Origin: Chara braunii
Taxonomy: Eukaryota > Streptophyta > Charophyceae > Charales > Characeae
NCBI GenBank assembly: GCA_003427395.1
Contig: BFEA01000049.1
Span: forward strand, 2,755,218-2,819,217
DNA length: 64,000 nt
Direction: 5' to 3'
The translations under genes and the position numbers were made by a program. Numbering within the stretch: the first letter of the stretch is position 1; the number at the start of each line of letters is the position of its first letter. The notes beneath the pieces were generated by a model, which was not told the origin of the DNA, did no database searches, and saw nothing but the letters and a program-made list of their open reading frames with translations. This document shows positions 30,772-42,116 of the stretch, piece by piece.

Positions 30772-32285
30772 GGGCTTGGAATTGGGACACTAAGGGTTGA
30801 GCGCACTGAGGCATCTTCTTCATCTAGCGATATACTGGCGAGAGTTTCATGGCGATTCATCTTCCCCAGTACTGAGTCAGCAGGGAAGAAGACTTTCAGC
30901 GGTGGATTCAGGTGTTCAGTGGTTGTACTGAGCAAGCGCACTGAGCCTATCAGGGCGCTTGTCAGGAAGTGGCGAGTACAGGGCTAATTCGCCATAGCCA
31001 ACCCTGAGGGTAGTATTGCGAAGTACCCTTGAGTGGCGAATTACCCCTGAGGACGTCAGGGAACCCTGAGCGGCATCATCCCTAGGTAGCTGGCAGAGAT
31101 TGACACTGTATATCAATCTCCTGGAGAAATAACCCCATCGGGGGCTATTTTTAGCATCAGCAGCTACCAGGCACTGTGGCGAGATATTTTGGTGTTGGCT
31201 ATCTGGGCGCCACAGGACCAGATACAGAGCATCTGGGTTTCGGGAGTGCAGCACTACAGGATCCTGAGGAGGATCAACGAGTTTGAAGGTGTTTTGTGCG
31301 TGGGATTATCAGGAGGAATATCTGGAAGAAAGTGGCGAGATAAGGGTATCATCTGCCATAGCCAGATCTTCATCATCACCTGCAAGATTCTCTGAAAGTG
31401 AGTCCATTCCATGCACCTACCTGTATTGCGATCCAGATAGTATTAGTTCAGTGTATTATATCTGTCAGTGACTGGATGTGAAAATCGCAGACTGCATGAC
31501 AGCCATAGCCATCTCTCCCCTACCTCTCTCTGCTCATTGCTCATCCTTTGTTGACTCTTTCTGATCCAAAATTGTTCTGTGGCTGCTATACTGCATTGGG
31601 ATTATTCTGGGATGCTCAAGCTGTGAATTCTGTATTGGAAAAGTAGTGATACAATGAATTGCAGTTTTGCGTTGAGTCTATTTTTAGCCTGCGCTACCTA
31701 AGGTCAGTCATAACTTCAATTCTGTCCGTCAGAATTCAGTTCTGTCAGTCCCCAGTGAATCGCAATCCAAAAATAGACAATACTGTAGAATCGCAGGATT
31801 GGATTTGCAGTATTTCACTGGAGTGAATACTGTACTTCGCCATACCCTAGCGTATGGCCGCCAGAGTCATCAAGGTCTAAATTGGAGTTTAAGTCAGGAT
31901 ATAGGGTAACTGTCTGCATCGTTTGTTGTGGTTGATCTCTCTTGTCTGTACTTACCATGCTCTATCATTCCCATTGATTACCCTTGTTTTCTAGTGGGTA
32001 CTGGAAATCTAGTGGGTCTCTGGAAGAGAAGCGGAACGATCTACTAACTCCAGTGTGGTCCAAGGTCAGTAAAAAGGAGATCGAGTGACTGATTTTGCTG
32101 GACTTACAGTATGTCTGACACCTGACCCCAGAAACACCCCTCCAACCCAAACCGTTGATTGCCTATACACCCACCTATTCCAGTGTTGAGATATTGCAGC
32201 GATTCCAGGGTGTCTGAAGGAACTGAGTATCGCTACATCTCTCGTTGTTGTCTGTTTTATTTTGTTATTATTTTGAAAACCGGAA
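30772..32285 (+). promoter_or_regulatory. Family A untranslated leader with repeated AGTGGCGA words
   Basis: A 1.5-kb leader between the primer-binding site and the gag ATG, without a long frame. AGTGGCGA occurs at 30968, 31032 and 31331, with a TGTGGCGA variant at 31175; two more copies lie in the LTR end (30451, 30719). Retroelement leaders usually hold dimerisation and packaging signals, but assigning these words to that role is inference. Confidence 0.55.
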
Positions 32286-33897
32286 ATGTCTGATCAAGGG
32301 ACTCAGCAGCAGCCACGGGTGGAAGTGGTGATGAAGGTGGAAGGTGAACAGCCTTCAGCCTCCACTCCTCCTCCACCTCTGACTGCTACTCAGCGGATGA
32401 AGAGGGAGTTGGAAGAACAGCTGCGGCAGCAGCAGGCCAAGCTTGCAGCGTTGGAACAGCAGGAGGCAGCTGAGCTAGAGGCTGCAACAAATCATTCCAG
32501 AAGAGAGTATCTGTTGCAGCAGCTAGACAAAGCGCTCACAGATGATCGTTGTGCCCGGATCACCAAACATATGCTAGAGATGATCCTGCTAGAACACAAA
32601 ATCATCAGTTCACAATTCACGAACTGGGATGATCGCTTTGTGCGACTGGAGCGTCGGGTTGACGAACTGTCAGCTCAGCAGTCCAAGATCGTGGATTCTA
32701 TTCAGAGCTTGACTGCTCAGCTGGCAGCCGCCAAGCTGATTGCCCCTCAGCTCCCTCTGCTGAAACCCAAACTCTCTCCTCCTTCTTTGCCCCCTTGTAC
32801 TCCCCCTGGTTCAGTACATTCATCCCGGTCACCATCCCATTCCCAAAAGGCCTCAGCAAAGGCCACCTATGCTGCTGTTACTGCAGGAGACTATCGAGGT
32901 CCCAAGATCCCTGCTCCCAACAAGTTCAGGGGTGATGACCCCAAGACCGATGTTGGGGACTGGGCTGCTGGGACCAGGGCCTACTTAAGGGGCTTTGTCT
33001 GTGCAGAACAGACCAAGGTGGCGACTGTTCTGGGGCTGCTGGAAGGGCCTGCACTGAAGTGGGCCACTTCCACTTCCAGCAGTTTGCAGCAGTCCATGGA
33101 GGACTGGGCTTTTGGGCTTGGGGTGGACAAATTCCTGCAGGCCCTAGAGGACCGATTTGCAGACAAGGAGTGGAGCCCGCAAGGCTGTTGACAGGATTGC
33201 TCGCCTGGGACAGCAGCGGTATAGTGGGACCCTGCAGGCCTTGTTTGCTGAGTTTGAGCAACTCACCTCCACCCCTGGGTTGGTCATGTCTACTGACGAT
33301 CTGCTGACCAACTTCTGCAGGGCAGCGCTTGAGAAATTTGTTGTTGCATTGTACAGCGTTGGGCACAAGGACTGGAGGTCCTTTGGCCGCGCAGCCCTGG
33401 AAATGGAGGGAAAGCTCCATGTCCAGGCCCCATCCTCTGACAGGAGGAAAGGTGCCTTCCCTAGAGGTGGCAGAAGGGGAAAGGCAGCCTTCACTCAAAT
33501 GGGATTTGCATCAGGATCAGATTCAGATTCCCAGGTTGATGCACCTTCAGCTGGGACTGGATCTGCTGCTGATCCAGATGTTGCAGCAGTCGTGACTCAA
33601 GCTGTTTTGGGAGCTCTGCAGCTGCAGAGAAAGTTCTCCCCCACCACAGCCTCGGCCACTGCCAAGGGGAAGGATAAGGGACGTCGGCCTTCCTCTTCCC
33701 AGCGCCCTAACTTGCCCAAAGACGTCCATATGCCAGCTGAACCTCTCAATCCCTCCACACTCCCCTGGCATGACCTCAAGATCCAGGAGGGAGTCTGGAG
33801 AAGAAGAAAGGAAAGAGGGGTCTGCCTGAGGTGTGAGGGACAACACTTTTTAAAGGACTGCCCTTACATGTCAGGCCCAGGTCAGTCAAAAAACTGA
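32286..33897 (+). pseudogene. Family A gag (capsid/nucleocapsid), frame break inside
   Basis: Structural polyprotein that would form the virus-like particle and bind element RNA. The first frame (32286-33191) starts at a clear ATG with a Gln/Pro-rich N-terminus, a long Gln/Glu coiled coil (residues ~38-75), a Pro/Ser hinge, and the capsid start (KFRGDDPKTDVGDW ~218-231; LEGPALKWA). A one-base change near 33172-33178 moves the frame, and the second (33157-33897) carries the remaining capsid (GTLQALFAEFEQL) and a zinc knuckle CLRCEGQHFLKDC (C223, C226, H230, C235). That knuckle is C-x2-C-x3-H-x4-C, one residue shorter than the usual x4. The TGA at 33895 directly follows a slippery heptamer. Confidence 0.85.
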
Positions 33898-33928
33898 AAC
33901 AAACCCTGGGGACTGCAGTTCCCCCCAG
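33888..33928 (+). promoter_or_regulatory. Candidate -1 ribosomal frameshift signal between gag and pol
   Basis: A AAA AAC (33888-33894) is in the gag reading phase and is followed at once by the gag TGA. The pol frame is exactly -1 and is open from the heptamer through 34002 to 36374. Eleven bases further on, CTGGGG (33906-33911) can pair with CCCCAG (33923-33928), giving a GC-rich hairpin. The heptamer and its phase are directly visible; use in vivo is inferred. Confidence 0.65.
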
Positions 33929-36377
33929 TGCTGCACCTTCATCTACTCGGGTAGGTGAATCTGCAGCTGTTTCAGTTGAGACTGCGTGTGATAGTGATGG
34001 TTTGGGGACTGCGCGGGCAGCATCCTTCTGCTATGAGGATCCTGACCCGGATCAGGACCCGGGGCAGGATGAGCTTCAGTCCCTTGCTGCCTTCTTCCTT
34101 TATCTGAAGGAACAGAAGAAGAGCAAGACTGATCTCATCATGCTTCGGCCATTGATCAACAGCACCAGGATCACTGGGCTGTTGGACTGTGGGGCCACCA
34201 GGAACTTCATGTCTCCCAGTGGAGTTAAAAAGCTGCACCTGGGCATGAAAGTTCAGCAGCTGCAGCATCCGCTGCTGGTGCGGATTGGTGACTCTACAGT
34301 GCTCAGCATCAGGGAGAAGGTCAAGGGTATCCTTGTGACCTTCGATACCGCGGGAAAAGTCAGACACAATCTGAACTTTTACATTTTCCCTGAGCTGCCT
34401 TTTGACTTGGTGTTCTCAATGCAGTGGTTGAGGGCAGTCAACCCTAGGATCGACTGGCAAATCCCTAGAGTTGAACTACCAGACAGCCAGGGTGTGTATC
34501 AGCCATGCATGATTGCTGCTGATCACCACCCTAAGACTTCCTGCTACTGCCTGAGAGCGAGGGAGTTTCATGCTCTCTCACGCCAGTACCACCACGAGCG
34601 TCTGTTTATTGCTTTGGTCAAGCAAACAGATGCTCCCCATGTTTCCTGTCCTCCTGAGATACAACAGGTGGTAGATCAGTATGTTGATTTGATGCAGGAG
34701 CCCTTTGGGTTACCCAGCCGGCCAACCAAGCATTATATCGAGCTGCTGCCTGGAGCGGTCCCTCCCAAGGACCGCATCTACAGGATGTCCCCTGCTGAGC
34801 TTGAGGAGCTCAGAAAGCAGCTTGAGACCCTGACCAGCAAGGGCTGGATCAGACCCAACACTTTTGAATTCGGTGCGCCTGTTCTTTTTGTGCCCAAGGG
34901 GAACGACGAGTTCAGAATGTGCATTGACTACAGGGGTCTCAATAAGATCACTAGGAAGAGTACTGAGCCACTTCCTAGGATCGATGACCTCCTGGATATG
35001 GTGCAAGGCTGCACAGTGTTCAGCAAAGTCGACCTCGAATCTGGCTACCACCAGATTGAGATGGCAGAGGAGGATGTCTACAAGACAGCCTTCAAAACTA
35101 GGTATGGGACTTACGAGTTTCTGGTCATGCCATTTGGACTTTGCAACGCCCCAGGCACCTTCCAGACGGAGATGCACCGCATCTTCAGGCCTTACCTGGA
35201 CAAGTTTATGGTTGTCTACGTGGATGATATCCTGGTATTCAGCAAAACTGCCAGGGAACATAAGGAGCACTTGGCTCTGGTTCTTCAGTCGTTACGTGAC
35301 AACCAGTATAAGATCAACAGAGAGAAGTCCTCTTTTGGAATTCCCTCTGTCATCTACCTGGGTCATGTAATCTCTGGAGATGGCCTGGCTCCTGAAGCAG
35401 CCAAGATTGCTGCTATTCAGGAGTGGCCTCAGCCTCAGACAGTGAGGGATGTCAGGTCCTTCATGGGTTTAGCCTCCTACTACAGAAAGTTTGTCAGGAA
35501 CTTTTCTGCAGTGGCTGCACCCCTGACTAACCTAACAAAGAAGGACACTCCCTTTCTTTTGTCCCTCCACGCCTTCACACGACTCAAGAAGGCCTTGACT
35601 CGTGTGCCTGTGCTGAAGTTACCTGACCCCACTTTGCCATTCATCCTGACCACTGACGCCAGTCAGTATGGCATTGGGGCAGTTCTTCAGCAGGATGATG
35701 GGAATGGTCTACGACCTGTAGAGTTTATGAGTAAGAAGATCAAGACTGAAAAGCTCCATGACTCCACCTACGAGAAAGAGCTATATGCTCTTGTCTGTGC
35801 CCTGAAACACTGGAAGCACTTTCTCCTGGGCAGGCACTTCAAGATCTTTTCAGATCACTCCACCCTGCAGTGGATGAAGTCCCAGGGAGAGTTAAATGAC
35901 AAACTGGCACGGTACATTCAGTTCATAGACATGTTTGACTTTGAACTGAAGCACAAGAAGGGATGCTACAACAAGGTAGCAGATGCCCTCTCTCGTAGGC
36001 CCGACTCTTTTGCGCTGATCTCCTCTACTTACTCCTTTGGAGAGGAGACCCGTCAGACCATTGCTCGTCTACTGCCTCAGGATGAGACTTTCGGACCCAT
36101 CGTCAGGAATCTGCAAGCAGATCCTAATTCTGAACCAGGCTATGCTTTGAGTTCAGACCTGCTGTATACTTGTAGCAAAGGTGAGGAGCGCTTGTGCATT
36201 CCCCAGGACCAGCGGCTCAGGACACTACTGATGTCAGAGTGTCATGATGCCCGTGGACATTTTGGGTTCCTAAAGTCTTATGCAGCCCTGTCGCAGCGCT
36301 TTTTCTGGAAGGAGATGCGGAGTGATATGCTGCGCTATGTGGACACCTGTGAACTCTGCCAAAGGAATAAGATCTAG
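33888..36377 (+). pseudogene. Family A pol: protease, reverse transcriptase, RNase H, integrase zinc domain
   Basis: The pol frame is open from the gag overlap; the TTG at 34002 is not a real start. Numbering from 34002: protease motif LLDCGATRNF with D62 (Cys follows the catalytic Asp where most have Ser or Thr), RT from ~250 (CIDYRGLNKITRK, FSKVDLESGYHQI, MPFGLCNAPGTFQ), catalytic YVDD at 406-409, RNase H ([13 protein letters not shown] with D552, STYEKELYALV, SDHSTLQWM), and the integrase zinc site H748-x4-H753-x29-C783-x2-C786. An in-frame TAG (36375-36377) then separates it from the integrase core. Apart from that stop the 790 codons are uninterrupted, so this is a fairly young copy. Domain order PR-RT-RH-IN identifies Ty3/gypsy. 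Confidence 0.93.
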
Positions 36378-36980
36378 CGTAGACCTCCTTTGGGACTGCT
36401 CAAACCCTTACCCATACCTGATGGCCCTGCTGAATCTGTGTCGATAGACTTCACAGATTTAGGCAAGATCACCCCTCGTGGCATGCGTCAGGTTATGGTC
36501 TGCGTGGACAGGTTCTCCAAATACACCGAGTTCATCCCCTTGCCAGAGGTAGCTAGAGTACCGGCTGTGAGAGCAGCCTTCTCTGAGAGGTGGGTCACAC
36601 ACCATGGACCGCCCACCTCTATAGTCAGTGATCGAGACCCCAGATTTTGCAGCGATGAGTGGCAGTCCTACAGTAAGGACTATCTGCACTCACAACTGGA
36701 CATGACTTCTGGTCACCATCCTGAAGCCAATGGTTTGGCTGAAGTGATGAACCAAGTCTTATTCCAGCTGTTGCATCCTGCATCTCTCCAGATCAACAGG
36801 ACTGGGATCTTCACTTGGCGAGGGCACAACTCATGTACAACATGTCTGTCCACTCCTCGACAGGGTTCAGTCCCTACCGGTTACACTGGGACGTGAACCA
36901 TGACAGCCTCTCGATGACATCATCGATAAGGCTAAGCCTGATCTGACACCAGGCACAACAGAGTTCACCAGACGTTATAC
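36378..36980 (+). pseudogene. Family A integrase core, truncated
   Basis: Continues the pol frame after the TAG: PPLGLLKPLPIP, SIDFTDLGKI, VDRFSKYTEFIPL, SIVSDRDPRF and HHPEANGLAE, the DDE-type catalytic core of a gypsy integrase. A frameshift near 36780 moves the remainder to another frame (ARAQLMYNMSVHSSTGFSPYRLHW), and a second shift follows before DDIIDKAKPDLTPGTTEFTRRY. Homology stops at about 36980, where family D sequence begins; the GPY/F module and chromodomain are lost here. Confidence 0.85.
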
Positions 36981-37019
36981 GGGGAAGAAAAGCGAGACTA
37001 TATTCATTAGGAAGTTGCA

Positions 37020-38056
37020 ATGGATACTTACTTGTACGCGCAGAAGATCCCGTACTGGGACCGCGTGCTAATGGCTAGCTCATGTTTAGCGGGTGAGACG
37101 ATGAGTTTCGCCATCTCCGTGATGAAGGGGAGTGGTTGCACAACCATGGTCTTATATTCACAACAGACATGGATCAAGGACTTCTTTAGGGCCCTTAGAG
37201 AAAGGTTTGAAGATAAGAACCTTCCCGCATGACTAAATCCCTGATCTTGAACATTGGTAATCGTAAGTGGAAGAGTGCATCACTGCTCAAAGCCACTATG
37301 GACGAACCTTTCCATTGTCCGGACCATGGACTGACACCCACACAGATTTTGAACAATTTTGCTAGAGCACTCGATGAGAACTCAACTTTAGCCCCGGACT
37401 AAAGAAGAAGGTATGACTTATGAAAAGTTCACCAAGATCGCAGTTGATCATGCTGACTTTCTGCAAGAAGCACAGTGCTGCCATTATTGGAAAGATCTCC
37501 AGGCGGGGAAGAAATGAAGAGATCGCACAATCTCAGGAAAATAGTTGGGAAAGACAATCTTCTTGTCACCTTCGAAGAGGGAGGGGTAGAATCACTTACC
37601 TATGATCAGATAGATTACGGTTTAGAGGAAGACAACAATAGTCACTTAGCCCAGGGAGGGGACTATGTGGCTGTTGCAGCCCGCGGGGGAGGGCGACAAG
37701 GAGGAAGAGGCCGTGGAAGAGGAAGAGGAGGCCACAACCGAGGTGGAGGAAGAGGACCCGCCACCCAGAGGGGTAGTGGCGAAGGTAGCTACTATGTAGG
37801 AGGTAGGGGTAATGGTCCCTTGCAAGGTGGAAGAGGTTCCAACTCCACTGGGGGTAGAGGAAGAGGATACAATAACTGGTGGCCATATCCGCTCCATCCC
37901 GGGATCGCTGTAGACAAACCTTGGGATCAAATGGGGATTGACGAGAAAACTTGGGATGAGCGTAAGGCAACCGGTCAGTGTTTCAAATGTGGTGACCCCG
38001 ACCACATAGTTCTCTTCTGTCCCAAATACCGGTACCCAAAAGGGAACAGCCAGTAG
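37020..38056 (+). pseudogene. Family D gag, RGG-rich nucleocapsid with zinc knuckle
   Basis: Capsid remains are split (37020-37232: DFFRALRERFEDKN; then stops). The last frame (37475-38056, 193 residues) has a striking run of RGG/GRGRGR repeats (residues ~69-133, e.g. GGGRQGGRGRGRGRGGHNRG), a YNNWWPYPLHPG segment, and a canonical zinc knuckle CFKCGDPDHIVLFC (C-x2-C-x4-H-x4-C, residues ~169-182). RGG boxes and knuckles bind RNA. This composition is unlike the A and C gags, which have few RGG motifs. Confidence 0.78.
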
Positions 38057-38244
38057 AGGTAGCAGTTGCCTCTACGGGGACTCTGGATGCAAGCAGACTG
38101 TCATCCTCCCATCCAGAGGTCCCAATTCCAGATGGCCCCCACCTAGTTAGTTGCCCAGAGGTTGCTTGTGCTAGGACTTCTCTAGGTGGTTCCCTCACAA
38201 GCATAGGTGATGAACTGATCACTCGTCGCCTCGCTTGGGCCGAC

Positions 38245-38803
38245 ATGAAGAAAAAGAAAGGGCAGTTGTTAATTGCAGACGTAAAAGTCAGTAGAGTAAG
38301 AGTGGGCGCGTTAATAGATTGTGGATCAACGCGCAATTATATTAGCAAGAAATGGCTGCAGAAGATGCGCTTGGGGTTTAAGGTCCAGAAGTTAGACCAG
38401 CCCGTTGTAAGTAAGGTAGCGGATAATATAGAAATGGTATTAGATAACTATGTTGAAGGGGTTAGGGCATACTTCTGGTTGGAGGCAGGGGGAAAGGTGG
38501 AACGTGTTATGCACTCCCTGACACTCTTAGTGGAGGACAGTCGGTGTTAGGGCATACTTTCGGTTGGAGGCAGGGGAGAAGGTGGAACGTGTTCTGCACT
38601 CCCTGACACTCTTAGTGGAGGACAGTCTCCCTTTTGACATAATACTACGGACTGATTGGGGTGAGGCTGCTGATGCAGATGTGAAACTGGGTGAGCATGA
38701 GTTTTGTTTGCCTAGCCCTATATCTGGCGTAGAGAATAGCCAATCCCTTTGTTGCATGAGTGCCCCCGCGTTCGCCCGGCATGTGATGCTGTTTGATTGC
38801 TGA
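38245..38803 (+). pseudogene. Family D aspartic protease fragment
   Basis: LIDCGSTRNYISKKWLQKM matches the retropepsin active-site region of the other two elements. It continues through VQKLDQPVVSKVADN and LLVEDSLPFDIILRTDWGEAADADVKL. A tandem duplication of about 87 bp repeats AYFWLEAGGKVERVMHSLTLLVEDS and breaks the frame at 38548. The fragment stops at 38783, where an LTR C end begins. Confidence 0.8.
38459..38632 (+). repeat. ~87-bp tandem duplication in the family D protease
   Basis: GGTTAGGGCATACTT...GAGGACAGTC (starting about 38459) is repeated immediately as TGTTAGGGCATACTT...GAGGACAGTC from about 38546 with four or five differences, showing the duplication is not fresh. Confidence 0.85.
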
Positions 38804-38830
38804 AGTTCGCTATTGCTCATCTTCCTTGCA
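38784..38830 (+). mobile_element. Element C 5' LTR remnant (last 47 bp)
   Basis: TGATGCTGTTTGATTGCTGA to CTTCCTTGCA is identical to the last 47 bases of the 3' LTR at 46648-46694. The first ~875 bases of the 5' LTR are missing. Confidence 0.9.
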
Positions 38831-38833
38831 ATT

Positions 38834-38845
38834 TGGTATCGGAGC
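38834..38845 (+). other. Primer-binding site, element C
   Basis: TGGTATCGGAGC, 3 bases after the LTR end; identical to that of family B. Confidence 0.88.
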
Positions 38846-40101
38846 TGTGGTACGATTGCGGTCATCTGGCACTTGTCTTCTGCCTTATGCGGTACATACC
38901 TGCGGTCTGCTGGGCGAGTTTGGCCTTAAGTGGTGTGTAGTGAGGAGGGTGGAGACGAGTGTTTAGGTGACCCAGGAGGTGAGGGGATCGCCAGGAAGGC
39001 TACGTGAGGTGAAATGTGGTCTAGACAGTGTGAGGAGAACTATCTAATGTGCGATTGATGCTGAGGTGGAACAGCGAGATAATGCCGGTTGTGCCGATGC
39101 AGTGACCGGTCATCGCAATCGCCGTTTGGTCATCTGGTGAGATTATCTCTGTGGTTGGGGGCAACTGTTTGAGGTACGTTGCTCTTAACCTTATCTACCC
39201 TCTTTGACACTTCTTACCGTGAGGTTGTGTGTTCCTTCTTGAGAGTCCTCTCATCGTGAGGTGTCTAGTGCGCTCAACCTTGAGAGTCAGCAATGTTCAC
39301 GTGGGGCATCTGGGTGGAGATGGGCGGAGCTTTCTGAAGGGCCCTGGACGAAGCACTGGGTCACGATCACCATGCCAACCCACAAGGAGTAGAGCACGCA
39401 TGCCTTGCTGCTTGTCCTTTGTTCGGCTCGCTGCACTGTTAGATAGGTACTACTGGGCAGGCCAGCCCTACAGGAAAGACGAGCACCCGACGTCTATAAA
39501 TAAACATGGGAAGGGGATATCACTGGTTGTGATCGTCGTCCTGCTGCGATGTAAAATAATTCCTGATGTCACTTGGGGGCGGACGTTAAAATGCCTCTGG
39601 ATCAGTTAGTGATGTAAGGTTCGCGACACGTCGAGGATAAATATATGTGCAAGGCTGGCCAGCTCAGTAGATACTCGGGGCACAGGGGTGGGCCGGACAC
39701 ACACCTTTAGACACGCAACGCTCTCCAAATTGATTAGGGACGCCGACGTCAAGTGATACTCAGGGGAACTAAGGGAGGGGTTGATTCCAGGTGATACGTT
39801 CGAGAAAATCCATGCTGTCCTATCCACACAAATGATTCTATTTTTATGTTTTTGACTAGTTAGATGTACTGCCATTGACATCTGACAGAAAACATTAGTT
39901 AGAACTGTTTATTGTTCCTGGTGCTTCTGTTTGCGGACTAGTCAGACCAAAAATAGTTTCAGTTGTAGGAATCTGACTTACCTGTTGACCTCAAGTGATA
40001 TCTGTTCCAAAATAGCCACCAACTAATTAGTTGGTCTGAGCATTATGTTGCGGTAGGCACCTAGAGTGTCCTAGTGTAGACGGTGCACAACGTTGTAGCC
40101 T
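38846..40101 (+). other. Element C leader
   Basis: Untranslated region between primer-binding site and gag ATG; only short frames. Nothing further recognised. Confidence 0.6.
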
Positions 40102-41977
40102 ATGAGCGACCAGGAGGACATACACTTGGACGACCGTATCTTGCCATCAGCTAGACGCCCGATAGCCCACGTGTCCCTAGGACCGGAGGGTGATAGGATT
40201 CTGTTCCGCCAGCTTAGGGAGAGACAGCAGCAGCAGAGGAGAGCTAGAGCAGTCGAGGCCAGCAGGGCTTTAGCTAGCGAGGCCGGTGCTACAACAGCCA
40301 TGGCCACTTCCGCCATGGTCACTTCTGCGCAGCAGACTTCCCAAGCCAGCAGTTCAGGTGTCGTCGGGTCAACGGTCGCGCAGACCGTGAGTCAGTCCAC
40401 TGGCGTTATGGCAAGCCAGGCAGCAGTGTTGACTCCAGAGGATGTCGCCATCCAGCAGGCAGCCCTGCAGGAGGCACAACTACAACGGGCATTAGGAGAG
40501 ATAAAAGCGGAGAAGGAGAAGATGATCAGAAGAAGAGCCAGGATGCAGCGGAGAGGGGCAGGCATAGAGGAGTTAGAGACGATGGACCTGACGAACATGG
40601 ATGATGATGTGAGGGTAGTTAGGAGGGCCCTGCTAGGCGTAATAGAGATGCAGGAGCATCAAACTACCATCCTTCAGGATATCCAACAGAGCCTAGCCGT
40701 TTTGGCAGGCCGTGCTCGGGCAGCACCATCACCAGCCGGGCCTGGTGCCTGGCCCGTGCCATATCCTCCTTTTTCTGTCCCACCGGTGACAGGGGTATCC
40801 CCATATGTAGCCTCGTCATCGGTTGCTATCGTTTCCCTGGGCATGCCGCTGTCAGGAGGGGTAACAACAGGGAGTAGTTTGCAGGTTCCTGTTCAGACAG
40901 TGTACACCCAAACTCCGTTCGCAGGTTGCAGTCACCACGCAGCCTGCTGTCTCGCAGCTTGTGCAGCCTCAGGGCACGCAGCCCCAACAGCTAGCACAAC
41001 AACCTGTGTCACCGGGTCCACAGCCCGGAGTGGTGCAGGGATCGGGACAAACTCAGTGGGTACCAAAGACGGCCATCGCCGCTCCCAAACCTTTTACAAG
41101 GGACAAGAGAGGCGAAGACCTCGACACATGGTTGAGGTCAGTGCCAGTCTATGTTAGGTGCAAACTTACCTTGCCGCACGAAGAAGTGCTTGTGGCTGCA
41201 TCTTACCTAGAGGGTAGTGCAACAAGATGGTTGAGCGGTTTAGTGCAGCTCCTGGGATATGGTCATGACTTCCGCGCTTGGGCAGCCACCCAGAAACTGG
41301 ATGACTTCCTGAAGATGGTGGAGGAGAGGTGGCACGATCCTCAGGAGGCTCAAAGGGCCACTGATGCGATCCTGACATTGCACACGAGGCAATTTAAGTC
41401 GGTAAGGGAAGCCACTGACACTGTTGAGCGTTTGATCTGTGTCCCAGGGGTGCGCTATGACCCCCAGGTCCTGCTGACTTCGTACTTGAGATGCTTTTCT
41501 CAGCCTCTCAAGAACCAGTTGGCAAAAGAGGCCAATATCAATGTGCACAATTTTCCTTCGTTCAGCAAGGTGGCCCTATACCTTGAAGCTAAGATAGGGC
41601 ATGGACAGGCACCCACTACGGATGGGAGGAAGACGACACTGCCTCCTAACTGGAAGGCGAAGGGTCGCTTAGTGTTTGTCGATAATGATGGTTCCACTAT
41701 CGAAGTCGACGAACACTTCCAGGAGGGAGTAGGTTTAGAGGCGGGCAGCGTAGAAACTTCAGAGGGTGGAGTGGTCGCTACCGTAGCTCAAAAAGGAAAG
41801 GCGACCGGTAGACGCCGTGGAGGTTCCCGGCCTAGGAGTCAAGTTGACCCCAATGCTCCTCCATGGGAGAAAGCGGGTCTCACCGACGACGTGTGGAGAG
41901 ATCGTTACTCACGGCAGGCCTGTATTCGTTGTGGTCAATATGGCCACAACCAATTCAAGTGCCGCAATAAAAAGTGA
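40102..41977 (+). pseudogene. Element C gag
   Basis: The first frame (40102-41157) begins MSDQEDIHLDDRILPS and has an Ala/Thr/Gln-rich region, a charged coiled coil (LQRALGEIKAEKEKMIRRRARM) and a Pro-rich linker. A one-base shift between about 40930 and 41090 moves the protein to frame 40961-41977, which carries the capsid: APKPFTRDKRGEDLDTWLRSV, AASYLEGSATRWL, DDFLKMVEERWHD, VERLICVPGVRYDPQVLLTSYL. It ends with zinc knuckle CIRCGQYGHNQFKC (C321, C324, H329, C334 of that frame; standard spacing). It builds the particle and packages RNA. The stop is TGA at 41975. Confidence 0.88.
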
Positions 41978-42116
41978 CGGAAAAGATCCCGCCTACGATG
42001 GGGCAGGTGTTGGGATCCTCTCACCCCGTTGGTAGCAATGTTGCCAGTACTTCTGGCAATGCTCCGGGAAACACGTCGGGCCAGTAGGAATAGTAGTTGT
42101 TCCTTCTAGGGTCGAG

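Larger units (their letters stand above)
36981..38783 (+). mobile_element. Gypsy family D internal fragment (gag and protease)
   Basis: A plus-strand fragment with a decayed capsid, a Gly/Arg-rich nucleocapsid and a protease, lacking LTRs, RT and integrase. It is joined on the left to family A integrase and on the right to the last 47 bp of an element C LTR, with no target-site duplication seen at either join. Confidence 0.75.
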
